The notes beneath the pieces are model-generated. The model ran no database searches. It saw only the letters and a program-made list of their open reading frames with translations, and was not told where the DNA came from. A program made the position numbers and the translations under genes. DNA of 64,000 bases from contig NZ_SNWX01000002.1 of NCBI RefSeq assembly GCF_004362045.1, positions 215,116-279,115 of the forward strand. The letters are read 5' to 3'. This document shows, in pieces, positions 1-8,893 of the stretch. Position 1 is the stretch's first letter. Each line of letters opens with the position of its first letter. The DNA is from Halanaerobium saccharolyticum (GTDB lineage: Bacteria; Bacillota; Halanaerobiia; Halanaerobiales; Halanaerobiaceae).

Positions 1-1155
1 CCCCAGAGATTTTTTGCTGGATTAAATATGTTTACCCTGATGGCAATGCCCTTTTTTATTCTTGCCGGCCAGATTATGAACAAATCGGGTATAACTCACC
101 GACTTGTTAATTTCGCCAATGTTTTAGTTGGTCATCTGCGCGGAGGCCTGGCTCATGCTAATATTATTGCCAGTATTTTCTTTGCGGGAATGACCGGAGC
201 TGCGGTTTCTGATACAGCAGCGATTGGTACAATGCTGATTCCTGCAATGGTTGAAGATGGTTATGATAAAGATTTCAGTGCAGCTGTCACAGCAGCCTCT
301 TCTATTATTGGACCAACAATTCCTCCCAGCAACATGATGGTTATCTATGGGTCGCTGATGGGAGTTTCAATTGCCGGTTTATTTGCAGCCGGATTTATTC
401 CCGGACTGCTGCTCGGTGGAATGCTGATGATTTTAGCCGGATATATTTCTAAAAAAAGAGGTTATCCAAAAAAAGAAAAACGCTCTTCAATCAAAGAAAT
501 GTTTGTGGCTTTTTGGAATGCAATTCTGGCGCTTTTAATGCCGGTTATTATTCTTGGTGGAATTTTATCAGGAGTTTTCACACCGACAGAGGCGGCCTCA
601 ATTGCAGTTGCTTATGCATTTATTGTTGGCAAATTTGTTTTTAAATCTTTAAAGTTAAAGGATATTCCAGAACTTTTAGAACAGACAGCCAGAACTACCG
701 GAGTAGTGTTTTTAATCATTGCTTCTGCTTCTATTTTAGGCTGGATTCTGGCCTCTGAGCGGGTACCGGAACAGATAGCAAATATGTTTATGCAGCTCAG
801 CAATAATAAATATGTAATTTTACTGATGATCAATCTCTTGATGCTGGTTGTAGGTATGTTTATGGATATTGCAGCAGCTTTAGTAATTCTGGGTCCCATC
901 CTGCATCCACTTGCTGTCAGTATTGGTGTCCCTCCAATTCAATTTGGGATTATCATGGTCTTATCTTTAAATGTGGCTTTAATGACACCACCGGTTGGAG
1001 CCTGTCTCTTTGTAGTCAGTGGAATTACAAAACTCTCGCTGGAACAGATATCAAAAGCGATCTGGCCCTTTATTGTGATTGAGGTAATTACTCTCTTTGC
1101 TATTACCTTTATTGAACCAATTTCGATGTTTTTACCCCGTTTATTAGGGTTTTAA
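1..1155 (+). CDS. dctM: TRAP transporter large permease DctM (5' end cut by window)
   Basis: This is the large membrane subunit of a tripartite ATP-independent periplasmic transporter, which imports an organic acid or similar solute using an ion gradient. The reading frame is open from base 1, so the true start lies upstream; the visible part is about 384 residues. The stretch FFAGLNMFTLMAMPFFILAG is the typical DctM N-terminal segment, and the remainder is a run of hydrophobic helices with the family's conserved GPTIPPS and LNVALMTPPVG segments. The small DctQ and binding DctP subunits should lie upstream of the window. The substrate cannot be read from sequence. A GGTACC-type hairpin follows the stop and probably ends the operon. 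Confidence 0.93.
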   Translation, partial: PQRFFAGLNMFTLMAMPFFILAGQIMNKSGITHRLVNFANVLVGHLRGGLAHANIIASIFFAGMTGAAVSDTAAIGTMLIPAMVEDGYDKDFSAAVTAASSIIGPTIPPSNMMVIYGSLMGVSIAGLFAAGFIPGLLLGGMLMILAGYISKKRGYPKKEKRSSIKEMFVAFWNAILALLMPVIILGGILSGVFTPTEAASIAVAYAFIVGKFVFKSLKLKDIPELLEQTARTTGVVFLIIASASILGWILASERVPEQIANMFMQLSNNKYVILLMINLLMLVVGMFMDIAAALVILGPILHPLAVSIGVPPIQFGIIMVLSLNVALMTPPVGACLFVVSGITKLSLEQISKAIWPFIVIEVITLFAITFIEPISMFLPRLLGF

Positions 1156-1161
1156 AATTTG

Positions 1162-1238
1162 GGTACCGGGTACCTGGGAATAATCTCCAATTTTAGGACC
1201 TGTAGGAGGGGATTATTTCAGCTGCCCGGTACTTTTTA
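1162..1238 (+). terminator. Hairpin terminator built from a GGTACC-family repeat
   Basis: Bases 1162-1188 (starting GGTACCGGGTACC) pair imperfectly with 1205-1232 (ending CCCGGTAC). A T-run at 1233-1237 follows, so it can act as a Rho-independent terminator for dctM. Its left arm is related to the dispersed GGTACC repeats listed elsewhere. Confidence 0.7.
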
Positions 1239-1386
1239 AGAGTTATTTTTCGGAAAATTTAGAATAATGAGGAGTTGTATACAGATATAATAATTCTAAA
1301 TCCAGGTATCCAGCCTGATTGAAGCAGGGAAATCCGTTTATTAGTATAATATATAAGTTAAGAACAAAACAAAAAGGAGTGTTTCT

Positions 1387-2733
1387 ATGCAAGCAAGTAG
1401 GGAGAAGAAAGAATTTGTTGTGGAAGAAGAACCTTTTTATGGATTAGAAGAAAAGCCACCGTTAGTTGAGACTTTGTTACTAGGATTACAGCATATGCTG
1501 GCTATGTTTGTCGGAATTATAACCCCACCTTTAATTATAGCGGGAGTTGCCGGTTTAAATGCTGCAGAAACTGGATTTTTTGTCAGTATGGCTTTGATGG
1601 TTTCCGGAATCACCACCTATATTCAGGTCACAAAAATTGGGCCGGTCGGTTCAGGACTGCTGGCAGTTCATGGTACATCTTTTACCTTTGTGCCAATGGC
1701 TATTGCAGCAGCAAGCGAGGGCGGTCTGCCTCTAGTTTTAGGAATGGGTTTGATCACATCACCGGTTGAGATGATCCTGAGCAGATTTATCAGGCAGACC
1801 AGAAAAATCTTTCCACCAGTGGTTACCGGAACTGTTGTGATGTTAATTGGACTTGGTCTGATGGAAGTAGGAATAACTGACTTTGGTGGAGGAGCCGGTG
1901 CAGAAAATTATGGAGCACCTCAGAATCTGGTTCTGGGATTATTTGTTTTAACGATCATTATTATCGCCAACCGTTTTGGTAAGGGATTGGTTAAAGTAGG
2001 AGCAGTGGCACTTGGTTTAATTGTCGGTTATCTTGTTTCTATTCCACTTGGTCTTGTTGATATGACAGAGGTTGCAAATGCAGGCTGGTTGACAATTCCC
2101 CGCCCCTTTAAGTATGGACTTTCATTTCAGTGGAGCCATTTATTACCCTGGGTGATGGCCTATATTATTACTACAGTCGAGTCAATCGGTGATCTGACAG
2201 CTGTGGCAGAGGTTTCCGGAGAAGATGTAGCCAATGAACAGCATATAGAAAGATTGAGCGGTGGCATCATGGCCGATGGAGTGGGTAGTGCCCTGGCCGC
2301 AGTTTTCAATTCATTACCTAATTCAACTTTTAGCCAGAATATTGGAGTTATTCAGATTACAAAAGTAGGAAGTAGAGTAGTAGGAATAGCAGTGGCTGCA
2401 ATCTTATTTTTACTTGGTCTTGTCCCTAAAATTGGTGCTTTGGTCAGTGTAATGCCCAATCCTGTTTTAGGTGGAGCAACAATTGCTTTATTTGGAATGG
2501 TTGCTACCTCAGGTATGAAAATTGTAACTAAAGGTGGATTGACTGATAGAAAAATCTTTATTTTGTCAATCGCCCTCAGTTTTGGTCTTGGTGTAACCTT
2601 TAGACCGGATGTTGTAGCTCAGCTGCCGTCAGTAATCTCTACAGTTTTATCCTCGGGAATTACAGTGGGAGCAATAATTGCAATCGGATTAAACTTACTG
2701 CTGCCACATAAGGGTGAGCAAAAAATCTGTTAG
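1387..2733 (+). CDS. Uracil/xanthine permease family (NCS2) transporter
   Basis: A nucleobase:cation symporter of the NCS2 (UraA/PbuX) family in the cytoplasmic membrane. The 448-residue length is normal for the family. A soluble N-terminus of about 30 residues precedes roughly 12-14 hydrophobic segments. The NCS2 signature appears as QNIGVIQITKVGSR near residue 314, and the conserved PVVTGTVVMLIG block is present. The ATG has a good AAGGAGTG ribosome binding site. It lies just upstream of the molybdenum hydroxylase and purine deaminase genes, so xanthine, uric acid or a related purine is a more likely substrate than uracil. This is inference from context. Confidence 0.9.
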   Translation: MQASREKKEFVVEEEPFYGLEEKPPLVETLLLGLQHMLAMFVGIITPPLIIAGVAGLNAAETGFFVSMALMVSGITTYIQVTKIGPVGSGLLAVHGTSFTFVPMAIAAASEGGLPLVLGMGLITSPVEMILSRFIRQTRKIFPPVVTGTVVMLIGLGLMEVGITDFGGGAGAENYGAPQNLVLGLFVLTIIIIANRFGKGLVKVGAVALGLIVGYLVSIPLGLVDMTEVANAGWLTIPRPFKYGLSFQWSHLLPWVMAYIITTVESIGDLTAVAEVSGEDVANEQHIERLSGGIMADGVGSALAAVFNSLPNSTFSQNIGVIQITKVGSRVVGIAVAAILFLLGLVPKIGALVSVMPNPVLGGATIALFGMVATSGMKIVTKGGLTDRKIFILSIALSFGLGVTFRPDVVAQLPSVISTVLSSGITVGAIIAIGLNLLLPHKGEQKIC

Positions 2734-3078
2734 CAAATAGAAAAAATCATGTTAAAAATCTGTTAATTTAAAATATTTTGTTATATAATAAAGATAAAGA
2801 ATTGAATATAGTAAAGTTTAATGCATGGACTTTTTCCATTTTAACATTTCTCTCAACTAAAATTGAGAAAAATGCCCTGAGAACTCTTAATTTGTAGCGT
2901 CAGAACTGGTTTATTCCAGCCTGACTGACTACCAGCCAATTAAGAGCTGATCCTGGCAAAAATGGAGAAAGTCCATCTATTTAATGGGGAGAATTTTTTG
3001 AAATTAAGTTTATTTTATTTTTTGTAAGAAGGCAGTTGGGCAGGATAATTTTTTGATTTTAATTATGGAGGTGCAGTA
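2734..3078. other. 345-base intergenic region holding a structured leader
   Basis: No gene is credible here. A TATAAT box at 2784-2789 has only a poor -35 match. It would start transcription near 2796, ahead of the folded element at 2825-2976. The last 100 bases are T-rich with no clear terminator before the GGAGGTG ribosome binding site of the next gene. Confidence 0.6.
2825..2976 (+). ncRNA. Candidate structured leader RNA / riboswitch upstream of xdhA
   Basis: A three-way junction can be drawn by eye. The closing stem pairs 2825-2842 (ATGGACTTT...) with 2958-2976 (...AAGTCCAT) with about one mismatch in 18 pairs, extended by GCC 2874-2876 with GGC 2955-2957. A first hairpin lies at 2845-2874. 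A long second arm pairs 2884-2892 with 2938-2946, then 2894-2897 with 2929-2932, 2899-2903 with 2921-2925, and 2906-2909 with 2916-2919. The unpaired core carries CTGAGAA and CTGATCCT. It sits in the leader of a molybdenum hydroxylase operon, so molybdenum cofactor or a purine is a reasonable ligand guess. I do not recognise it as a known class. Confidence 0.55.
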
Positions 3079-5370
3079 ATGGCTTTTAAACATGTTAACA
3101 AAGGTGTCAGGAGAGTAGATGCCTATGAGAAAGTTACCGGTAAGGCCAAATTTGGAGCAGATCTGGAATTTGCAAATATGCTTCATGCTAAAGTACTGAG
3201 GACAGAATATCCTCATGCTGAAATTGAAAAAATTGAGACAGCTGCGGCAGAAGGGATGCCGGGTGTAAGAGGTGTATTTACAGCTAAGGATATTCCAAAT
3301 AATCTCTTTGGAGTTATTGTTCAGGATCAGCAGGTACTGGCAGATAAGAAAGTGCTGCTGGCTGGAGATGGAGTGGCCATGGCTGTGGCAGAAACTGAAG
3401 CTCAGGCAGCGGCAGCTCTGGAAAAGATTAAGGTTGAATACAGAGAGCTGGAAGGAGTTTTTGATCCACTGGAATCTCGAAAAGAAGGTGCCCTGAAATT
3501 GCATCCGGAAAAAGATGATAACCAGGTGATCCACCATCCGCTGCGTAAAGGGGATGTGAAAAAAGGTTTTGCAGAAGCAGATGTAATTTTAGAAAGAGAA
3601 TATACAACTCAGTTTATTGAACATAGTTATCTAGAGCCGGAAGCAGTTGTAGTGGTTCCCAATGAGGAAAACCATCTGGTTTCAGTTTATGGTTCAATTC
3701 AGAATCCCTATGCAACGAGAAATGCTGTTTCGGCGGTGCTGGAAGTTGAACTGGCTGAAGTAAGGGTTATTCAAAATCATATTGGTGGCTCTTTTGGCGG
3801 TAAAGATGAGGTTGTTTCGGCAATGGCTGCCCGGGCAGCAGTGATGGCGCTGAAAACCGGGAGACCGGTTAAGATGGTCAACAGCAGAGAGGAGTCGTTT
3901 ACCGAAAGTTATAAGCGGCATCCCTATCATTTAACATATAAGATAGGAGCCACAAAAGAAGGTAAGCTGACGGCAATGGAAATTGCGGCAGTTGCAGATA
4001 GTGGTGGCTATGCCTGTCAGACTCCTTTTGTAACCTGGCGCAGTGTGGTTCAGGCCACAGGTCCCTATGAAGTAGAAAATGTTAAAACTGATACCTATGG
4101 TTATTATACCAATAATCCCTATACCGGGGCGATGCGCGGTTATGGTTCACCTCAGGTGATTTTTGCCCAGGAATCCTTAATGGATGAACTGGCAGCTGAG
4201 CTTGGTTTAGAACCAGTTGAACTGCGAAAAAGAAATATGTATTCGCAGGGTTCGGTTACAGCCAGCGGTCAGAAGCTGGAGCGGCACACTGTTTCCTTAA
4301 ATGAAGTTATGTCTAAGGCGATGGAGGCCATAGATTATAAGAAGAAATATGAAGAATATTCCAGGGAACAGCCAGGAGATAAAAAGAAGGGAATTGGACT
4401 TTCCATTTCTTTTAGAGGCTGCAGCCTGGGAGCAGAGGCAATAGATGCAGCAGCTTCTGTAATTCAGATTAATAAAGATGGCAGTGTGGCAGTTTACAGT
4501 GGCCTGGCTGAAAATGGTCAGGGATTAAAAACAATCTTTTCCCAGATAGCAGCTGAAGTTTTAGGTGTCCCGATGAGCGAAGTTGAGTTTAAGGAACTGG
4601 ACACCAGCTTTACCCCTGACAGCGGCTCAACAGTTGCCTCCCGGGCTACCTTAATCGGTGGTAATGCGATTAAGGATGCAGCGGAGAAATTGAAGGGTAG
4701 AATTATGGATTTTGCCGCAGGTAAATATGATTTTAAGATAGATCAGCTGGAACTAAAAGATGGCTTTTTATATGACGGTCAGGGTAACAGACTGGCAACC
4801 TTTGCTGATCTAACAGGAGAAATGGGCAATACCGGTATTTTAATGTCAGCTTACGGCTGGTATAAATCACCTCCAATCTCCTGGGATGAAGAAAAAGGAT
4901 CCGGCAACCCTTATTTTACCTATGTCTACGGCTGTCAGATAGCTGAAGTTGAAGTTGATACAGGAACCGGTGAGCTGAGCGTGCTCAATATGGCGGCTGC
5001 TCATGATGTCGGTCGGGCAATTAACCCGGAAAATGTTAAAGGTCAGATTTATGGTGGAGTCATGATGGGCTTAGGTTATGGAATTATGGAAGAACTTGAA
5101 GTTAGAGATGGAGTAATTCAGGGAACTAACTTCCATGATTATATGATTCCCACCATTAAAGATATGCCGGATATTAAACCGGTAATTGTAGAAAATCCTG
5201 ATCCGGATGGCCCTTTTGGTGCTAAATCAATTGGGGAGCCAACTCTGGAATTAGGTAGTGCAGCAATAGCAAATGCAGTAGCTCATGCTTCAGGCAGGAG
5301 AATTCGTTCTCTACCCCTTAACTTAGAGCGGGTTTTAATTGGTCGTGCTCTGCATAAGGGAGGTAAATAA
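3079..5370 (+). CDS. xdhA: Xanthine dehydrogenase-type molybdenum hydroxylase, molybdopterin subunit
   Basis: This is the catalytic large subunit of a xanthine oxidase-family hydroxylase, which binds molybdopterin cofactor and hydroxylates a purine or other N-heterocycle. At 763 residues it is normal length for the unfused bacterial form. An alpha/beta hammerhead domain occupies about residues 18-125, then two cofactor-binding domains. GGSFGGKDEV near 236 and MRGYGSP near 350 are cofactor contacts, and the catalytic glutamate is about E720 in SIGEPTLE. The start has a GGAGGTG site. FAD and iron-sulfur subunit genes follow within 3 bases or overlap. Purine specificity is inferred from the adjacent deaminases and permeases. 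Confidence 0.9.
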   Translation: MAFKHVNKGVRRVDAYEKVTGKAKFGADLEFANMLHAKVLRTEYPHAEIEKIETAAAEGMPGVRGVFTAKDIPNNLFGVIVQDQQVLADKKVLLAGDGVAMAVAETEAQAAAALEKIKVEYRELEGVFDPLESRKEGALKLHPEKDDNQVIHHPLRKGDVKKGFAEADVILEREYTTQFIEHSYLEPEAVVVVPNEENHLVSVYGSIQNPYATRNAVSAVLEVELAEVRVIQNHIGGSFGGKDEVVSAMAARAAVMALKTGRPVKMVNSREESFTESYKRHPYHLTYKIGATKEGKLTAMEIAAVADSGGYACQTPFVTWRSVVQATGPYEVENVKTDTYGYYTNNPYTGAMRGYGSPQVIFAQESLMDELAAELGLEPVELRKRNMYSQGSVTASGQKLERHTVSLNEVMSKAMEAIDYKKKYEEYSREQPGDKKKGIGLSISFRGCSLGAEAIDAAASVIQINKDGSVAVYSGLAENGQGLKTIFSQIAAEVLGVPMSEVEFKELDTSFTPDSGSTVASRATLIGGNAIKDAAEKLKGRIMDFAAGKYDFKIDQLELKDGFLYDGQGNRLATFADLTGEMGNTGILMSAYGWYKSPPISWDEEKGSGNPYFTYVYGCQIAEVEVDTGTGELSVLNMAAAHDVGRAINPENVKGQIYGGVMMGLGYGIMEELEVRDGVIQGTNFHDYMIPTIKDMPDIKPVIVENPDPDGPFGAKSIGEPTLELGSAAIANAVAHASGRRIRSLPLNLERVLIGRALHKGGK

Positions 5371-5372
5371 TA

Positions 5373-6248
5373 ATGGTCGAATATCAATTATTGAGAGCTC
5401 ATAGTTTAGAAGAAGTATTGGAAATTCTGGCTGAAAAAAAGAAGGTGCAGATTCTGGCAGGAGGAACTGATCTACTGGTTGACCTCCACCAGCAGGATCC
5501 AAAATTTGAAAATATAGATTATCTTTTAGATATTACCGATGTAGCTGAACTTAAGGGAATCAAACTGGGCCCAGAAGAGGGCGAGATTGGTGCTCTGACA
5601 ACTCATGCAGAATTGTTAAGCAGCCCGGAAATAAAAGAAAAGCTGCCCTTTATTGGAGCAGCAGCCAGCAGTATTGGCTCAACTCAAATTAGAAATCGGG
5701 CCACTATTGGTGGTAATCTGGTCAATGCAGCAGCCTGTGCTGATTCATTTTCACCTCTGATTGCTCTGGGAGCAGAACTTGTTCTGCGCAATAAAGGTGG
5801 AGCCCGCAGGGTTCTGCTGGAAGATTTTGTGGAATGGCCAAATCAGACGGTACTTAAAGATAATGAAGTTCTGGAAAAAATAGTTTTTAAAATGCCTCAG
5901 GGAGAATATTACAGCAGTTATCAGAAGATTGGGCGCCGCAATGCGGTAAGTATTTCCAGACTTTCTTTAACCCTGCTGGCTGAAGTAGAAAATGAAGCGA
6001 TAAAAAATGTTCAGGTTGTTTCTGGAGCTGCAACTCCTGCGCCTGTACCTTTTAGAGAGGTAAATAAGTATTTAACGGCTAAAACTTTTGCTGAGATAGA
6101 TCCGGCAGAGGCCGGGGAGATAGCAGCAGATGAGATGGTAGGAATTACAGGGGAAAGATGGTCAACCCCCTATAAACGGCCTGCTCTGAGTAAACTGGTA
6201 GAAAGAGCAGTAAAAGATTTATTGGAGGAGGCAGGATATAATGGCTAA
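5373..6248 (+). CDS. xdhB: Molybdenum hydroxylase FAD-binding subunit
   Basis: This medium subunit passes electrons from the iron-sulfur subunit to NAD or another acceptor through FAD. The 291 residues fit the CoxM/XdhB family. The FAD-binding motif ILAGGTDLL is at about 28-36 and the second FAD loop IRNRATIGGNLVNA at about 108-121, followed by a CO-dehydrogenase flavoprotein C-terminal domain. The gene starts 2 bases after the Mo-subunit stop and overlaps the iron-sulfur gene by 8 bases, so the three are translationally coupled and made as one complex. Confidence 0.92.
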   Translation: MVEYQLLRAHSLEEVLEILAEKKKVQILAGGTDLLVDLHQQDPKFENIDYLLDITDVAELKGIKLGPEEGEIGALTTHAELLSSPEIKEKLPFIGAAASSIGSTQIRNRATIGGNLVNAAACADSFSPLIALGAELVLRNKGGARRVLLEDFVEWPNQTVLKDNEVLEKIVFKMPQGEYYSSYQKIGRRNAVSISRLSLTLLAEVENEAIKNVQVVSGAATPAPVPFREVNKYLTAKTFAEIDPAEAGEIAADEMVGITGERWSTPYKRPALSKLVERAVKDLLEEAGYNG

Positions 6249-6714
6249 GTTAGAGGTAGAAATCACAGTTAATGGAGAACAGCATAAATTAAAAGTGGGC
6301 AGTCAGGAAAGACTTTTAGATACCCTCAGAGATGAGCTGAAGCTGACCGGAACCAAAGAAGGCTGCAGTGTTGGTGAATGTGGGGCCTGCACGGTAATTG
6401 TCGATGATCAGGCAGTTAATTCCTGTCTGGTGCTCACAGCTCAGGTAGATGGCAGTGAGATTATCACAGTTGAGGGTCTGGAAAGCAAAAGCGGTCTGCA
6501 TCCACTGCAGAAAGCTTTTATCGAAAAACAGGCTGTCCAGTGTGGTTTCTGTACTCCAGGAATGCTGATGTCAGCTCTGGCACTTTTAAATACCAATCCG
6601 ACTCCGACTAAGGAAGAGATCAAAACAGCTCTGGAAGGAAATTTATGCCGCTGCACAGGTTATCAGCAGATAATTGATGCAGTTGAGATGGCAGCCGAAG
6701 AATGGGGTGTCTGA
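6241..6714 (+). CDS. xdhC: Molybdenum hydroxylase [2Fe-2S] subunit
   Basis: This small subunit carries two [2Fe-2S] clusters that link molybdenum to FAD. It is 157 residues, the usual size. The N-terminal plant-ferredoxin fold uses C42, C47, C50 and C62, and the C-terminal helical domain uses C101, C104, C136 and C138 (CGFC...CRC). All eight ligands are present. It overlaps the FAD gene by 8 bases and is followed at once by an amidohydrolase gene, which implies a common transcript. Confidence 0.93.
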   Translation: MAKLEVEITVNGEQHKLKVGSQERLLDTLRDELKLTGTKEGCSVGECGACTVIVDDQAVNSCLVLTAQVDGSEIITVEGLESKSGLHPLQKAFIEKQAVQCGFCTPGMLMSALALLNTNPTPTKEEIKTALEGNLCRCTGYQQIIDAVEMAAEEWGV

Positions 6715-6715
6715 G

Positions 6716-8080
6716 GTGGCTAAAATTTTAATTAAAAATGTAAAAGAGATTATTACGATGAATAAAAATCGAGATCGGCTCAAAAATGCTGACCTTTTGA
6801 TTGAAGATGGAAAAATTTCACGAATGGGTAGAGATATCGAGGTTGAAGGAGAAGTGGATCGAACTATTAATGGTCGTGATTACTTTCTTTTTCCGGGTCT
6901 GGTTAATCTGCACCATCACTTTTATCAGGCTTTAACCCGCAACTTACCTGAGGCCCAGGAATCAGAACTTTTTGACTGGTTAAAATATCTTTATCCAATC
7001 TGGTCCCGGGTTAATCCGGATGCAGTCTACTATTCGACTCTGCTGGCAGCAGGGGAACTTTTAAAAACAGGCTGTACAACGACCAGTGATCACTTTTATG
7101 TTTTTCCTAAATCACAGCCTTCAAACCTAATTGATAATCAGTTTGAAGCTGCAAAAGAAATCGGGATCCGCTTCCACGGTACCCGGGGCAGTATGTCCTT
7201 AAGTGAAAAAGATGGAGGTCTGCCGCCAGATTCAGTGGTGCAGACTGATCAGGAGATACTCAAAGATTCCCGCCGGGTAATTGAAAAATATCATGATAGC
7301 TCTCCTTTTGCCATGCAGCGGGTAGCTCTAGCTCCCTGTTCACCCTTTTCGGTGACTGAAGAGCTGATGATAGAGTCAGTTGAGCTGGCCCGGGACTATG
7401 GAGTCCAGGCCCACACTCATCTGGCAGAGACTAAAGATGAGGAACAGTTTGTTTTAGAGAAAACAGGTCTCAGACCTTTAGCCTATATGGAAAAGCTGGG
7501 CTGGGTTGGCAGTGATATCTGGTATGCCCATGGAGTCCATCTGACCAGTGATGAACTGAGTCGGATGGCCGAAACAGGAACTGGAGTTTCCCACTGTCCG
7601 GTTTCTAACATGAAGCTTTCCTCGGGAGCAGCAAAAGTGCCGGAAATGATCAAAAAAGGAGTTCCGGTTGGCCTGGGAGTTGACGGCAGTGCCAGCAATG
7701 ATTCCTCCAATATGATTTTAGAAATGAAGGCGGCCTTTTTGATGCACCGTCTGGTCCACGGCATGAAGTCAATTACAGCCGAAGATGTGCTGGCCCTGGC
7801 CACAAATGGGGGTCGGGATGTTTTGTCTCAGCCAGAAATTGGAAGCCTGGAAGTTGGTAAAGCGGCAGATATGTTTCTGGTTAATTCTAAAAGGCTTGGC
7901 TTTGCCGGTGGCTTATATGATCCGGTTTCAGCGATAATTAATACTGGTGATACTCAGATTGTTGATTACACAATTGTTAATGGTGAGATTGTGGTTGAAG
8001 AGGGAGAGCTGACAAGGGTTGATGAAGCTGAGATTATAGCAAAGGCTAATTCTATTTCTGCTGAGATGGTAGAAGGCTAA
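6716..8080 (+). CDS. 8-oxoguanine/guanine deaminase-like amidohydrolase
   Basis: A metal-dependent amidohydrolase of the SsnA/AtzB/8-oxoguanine deaminase branch, 454 residues. The metal ligands are visible: HHH at about 66-68, H in AHTHLAET, H in YAHGVHL, and D in VDGSAS. The block LFDWLKYLYPIWSR after the first histidines resembles 8-oxoguanine deaminases, so deamination of an oxidised or normal guanine base is the best guess. GTG at 6716 directly follows the iron-sulfur gene stop. An in-frame GTG at 6707 is an alternative start. The stop codon lies inside the outer arm of the long inverted repeat that follows, which suggests insertion of that element at the gene's very end. Confidence 0.82.
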   Translation: MAKILIKNVKEIITMNKNRDRLKNADLLIEDGKISRMGRDIEVEGEVDRTINGRDYFLFPGLVNLHHHFYQALTRNLPEAQESELFDWLKYLYPIWSRVNPDAVYYSTLLAAGELLKTGCTTTSDHFYVFPKSQPSNLIDNQFEAAKEIGIRFHGTRGSMSLSEKDGGLPPDSVVQTDQEILKDSRRVIEKYHDSSPFAMQRVALAPCSPFSVTEELMIESVELARDYGVQAHTHLAETKDEEQFVLEKTGLRPLAYMEKLGWVGSDIWYAHGVHLTSDELSRMAETGTGVSHCPVSNMKLSSGAAKVPEMIKKGVPVGLGVDGSASNDSSNMILEMKAAFLMHRLVHGMKSITAEDVLALATNGGRDVLSQPEIGSLEVGKAADMFLVNSKRLGFAGGLYDPVSAIINTGDTQIVDYTIVNGEIVVEEGELTRVDEAEIIAKANSISAEMVEG

Positions 8081-8405
8081 GAAAAGTTTTCTCAATTTCA
8101 AATTTAACTGTTTAATTTATTCAAATAATATCAGCTTGAGAGTTTAATTTCATTCCAGTTTTTTATTCAAGAACAACTAAGACTCATATTGTTGTTAAAT
8201 TTATCTACCTTCCCGATTGCTGCCTCCTGCAGCACGGTCAGTTCAGGGCGTCCTGCCCTTCAGATAAATTTAACTTAATATTCATCAAGTTGTTCTAAAA
8301 ATAAAAATAGTCATTTCAATTAAAATCTCAAGCTGATACTTAAAATAATTACAAAATTTAAAAATTTGAGATTGAGCAACTTTATTAAGTAACTTTTCTT
8401 AGCCT
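8074..8405. repeat. Long imperfect inverted repeat, MITE-like element
   Basis: The two ends, 8074-8090 and about 8391-8405, are inverted copies (AGGCTAAGAAAAGTT against AACTTTTCTTAGCCT). Similarity continues inwards for about 130-150 bases per arm with gaps: TATCAGCTTGAGA near 8129-8141 matches CTCAAGCTGATA near 8326-8338, and the inner 12 bases before 8200 match those after 8260. The centre holds two small hairpins, GCTGC/GCAGC and AGGGC/GCCCT. There is no open reading frame for a transposase. It could be a non-autonomous element or a long RNA hairpin. The left end overlaps the stop codon of the amidohydrolase gene. Confidence 0.72.
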
Positions 8406-8408
8406 CAA

Positions 8409-8442
8409 CAGGCAAGCGCAGAAATTGAATTATCCTTGCCTG
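8409..8442. other. Short perfect inverted repeat CAGGCAAG/CTTGCCTG
   Basis: Bases 8409-8416 pair with 8435-8442 across an 18-base AT-rich loop. It lies between the MITE-like element and the DUF1801 gene. No T-run follows, so it is not a classic terminator. Function unknown. Confidence 0.45.
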
Positions 8443-8512
8443 GGGTAGATTTGTAATGTTAATTAAAATCTTGATCTGACGAGAGAAGATACACGCAGGT
8501 AGGAGGAAAATT

Positions 8513-8893
8513 ATGATACATGGAGGCAAGACTGCGCAGGAGTTTTTAGACAAGCTGGAAAACGATTGGAGAAAGGAAAAATTGTTAGAAGTACGACAAT
8601 TGATTCTTAAGCATCCCCAACTCCAGGAAGGAATGAATTACGGAATGCTGGCGTATGGAGACGGAACAGAAGCAGAGCCCTTGTTTCATCTGAATGCCCA
8701 GAAGAATTATGTAAGCCTGTATGTCGGTGACATTCAAAAAATTGATCCGGATAGCAGTTTGTTGAAAGGACTGAACCTTGGTAAAGGATGCATCCGAATT
8801 TCAAAATCAAAGAAGATCCCAGAAACTGGCTTGACGGAATTTATCCAGAAAGCTGTTGATTTATGGCTTGCCGGGGAAGATACTTCTTGTTAA
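8513..8893 (+). CDS. DUF1801-domain protein
   Basis: A 126-residue small soluble protein of the DUF1801 / YdhG-like fold (SHSP-unrelated, related to frataxin-like iron-binding folds by family description). The family pattern is visible: an N-terminal helix, then MNYGMLAYG near residue 43, FHLNAQKNYVSLYVG near 61, and the basic end GKGCIRISKSKKIP near 92. The start has a strong TAGGAGG site. It sits alone between the inverted-repeat element and ssnA and has no evident part in purine breakdown. Its position beside the element is compatible with an insertion into the purine cluster. The molecular role is unknown. Confidence 0.75.
   Translation: MIHGGKTAQEFLDKLENDWRKEKLLEVRQLILKHPQLQEGMNYGMLAYGDGTEAEPLFHLNAQKNYVSLYVGDIQKIDPDSSLLKGLNLGKGCIRISKSKKIPETGLTEFIQKAVDLWLAGEDTSC

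Noticed and set aside
761..775. GGTACC within dctM, and similar single sites at about 7178, 11110 and 52838
   Set aside because: These lack the extended symmetric core and are just chance six-base sites in coding sequence.
2874..2960. TPP riboswitch, because CTGAGA and CTGATC-CTGG occur in the leader
   Set aside because: The spacing, the GCGTAGGGA segment and the helper stems of the TPP aptamer are missing; the overall fold is a different three-way junction, and neighbouring genes are not thiamine genes.
2825..2976. Molybdenum cofactor (Moco) riboswitch
   Set aside because: The gene context fits, but I could not match the leader to the Moco consensus by eye, so it is left as an unassigned RNA.
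3010..3537. 175-codon frame on the minus strand
   Set aside because: It lies mostly antisense to the clear xdhA gene, has no ribosome site and no recognisable domain.
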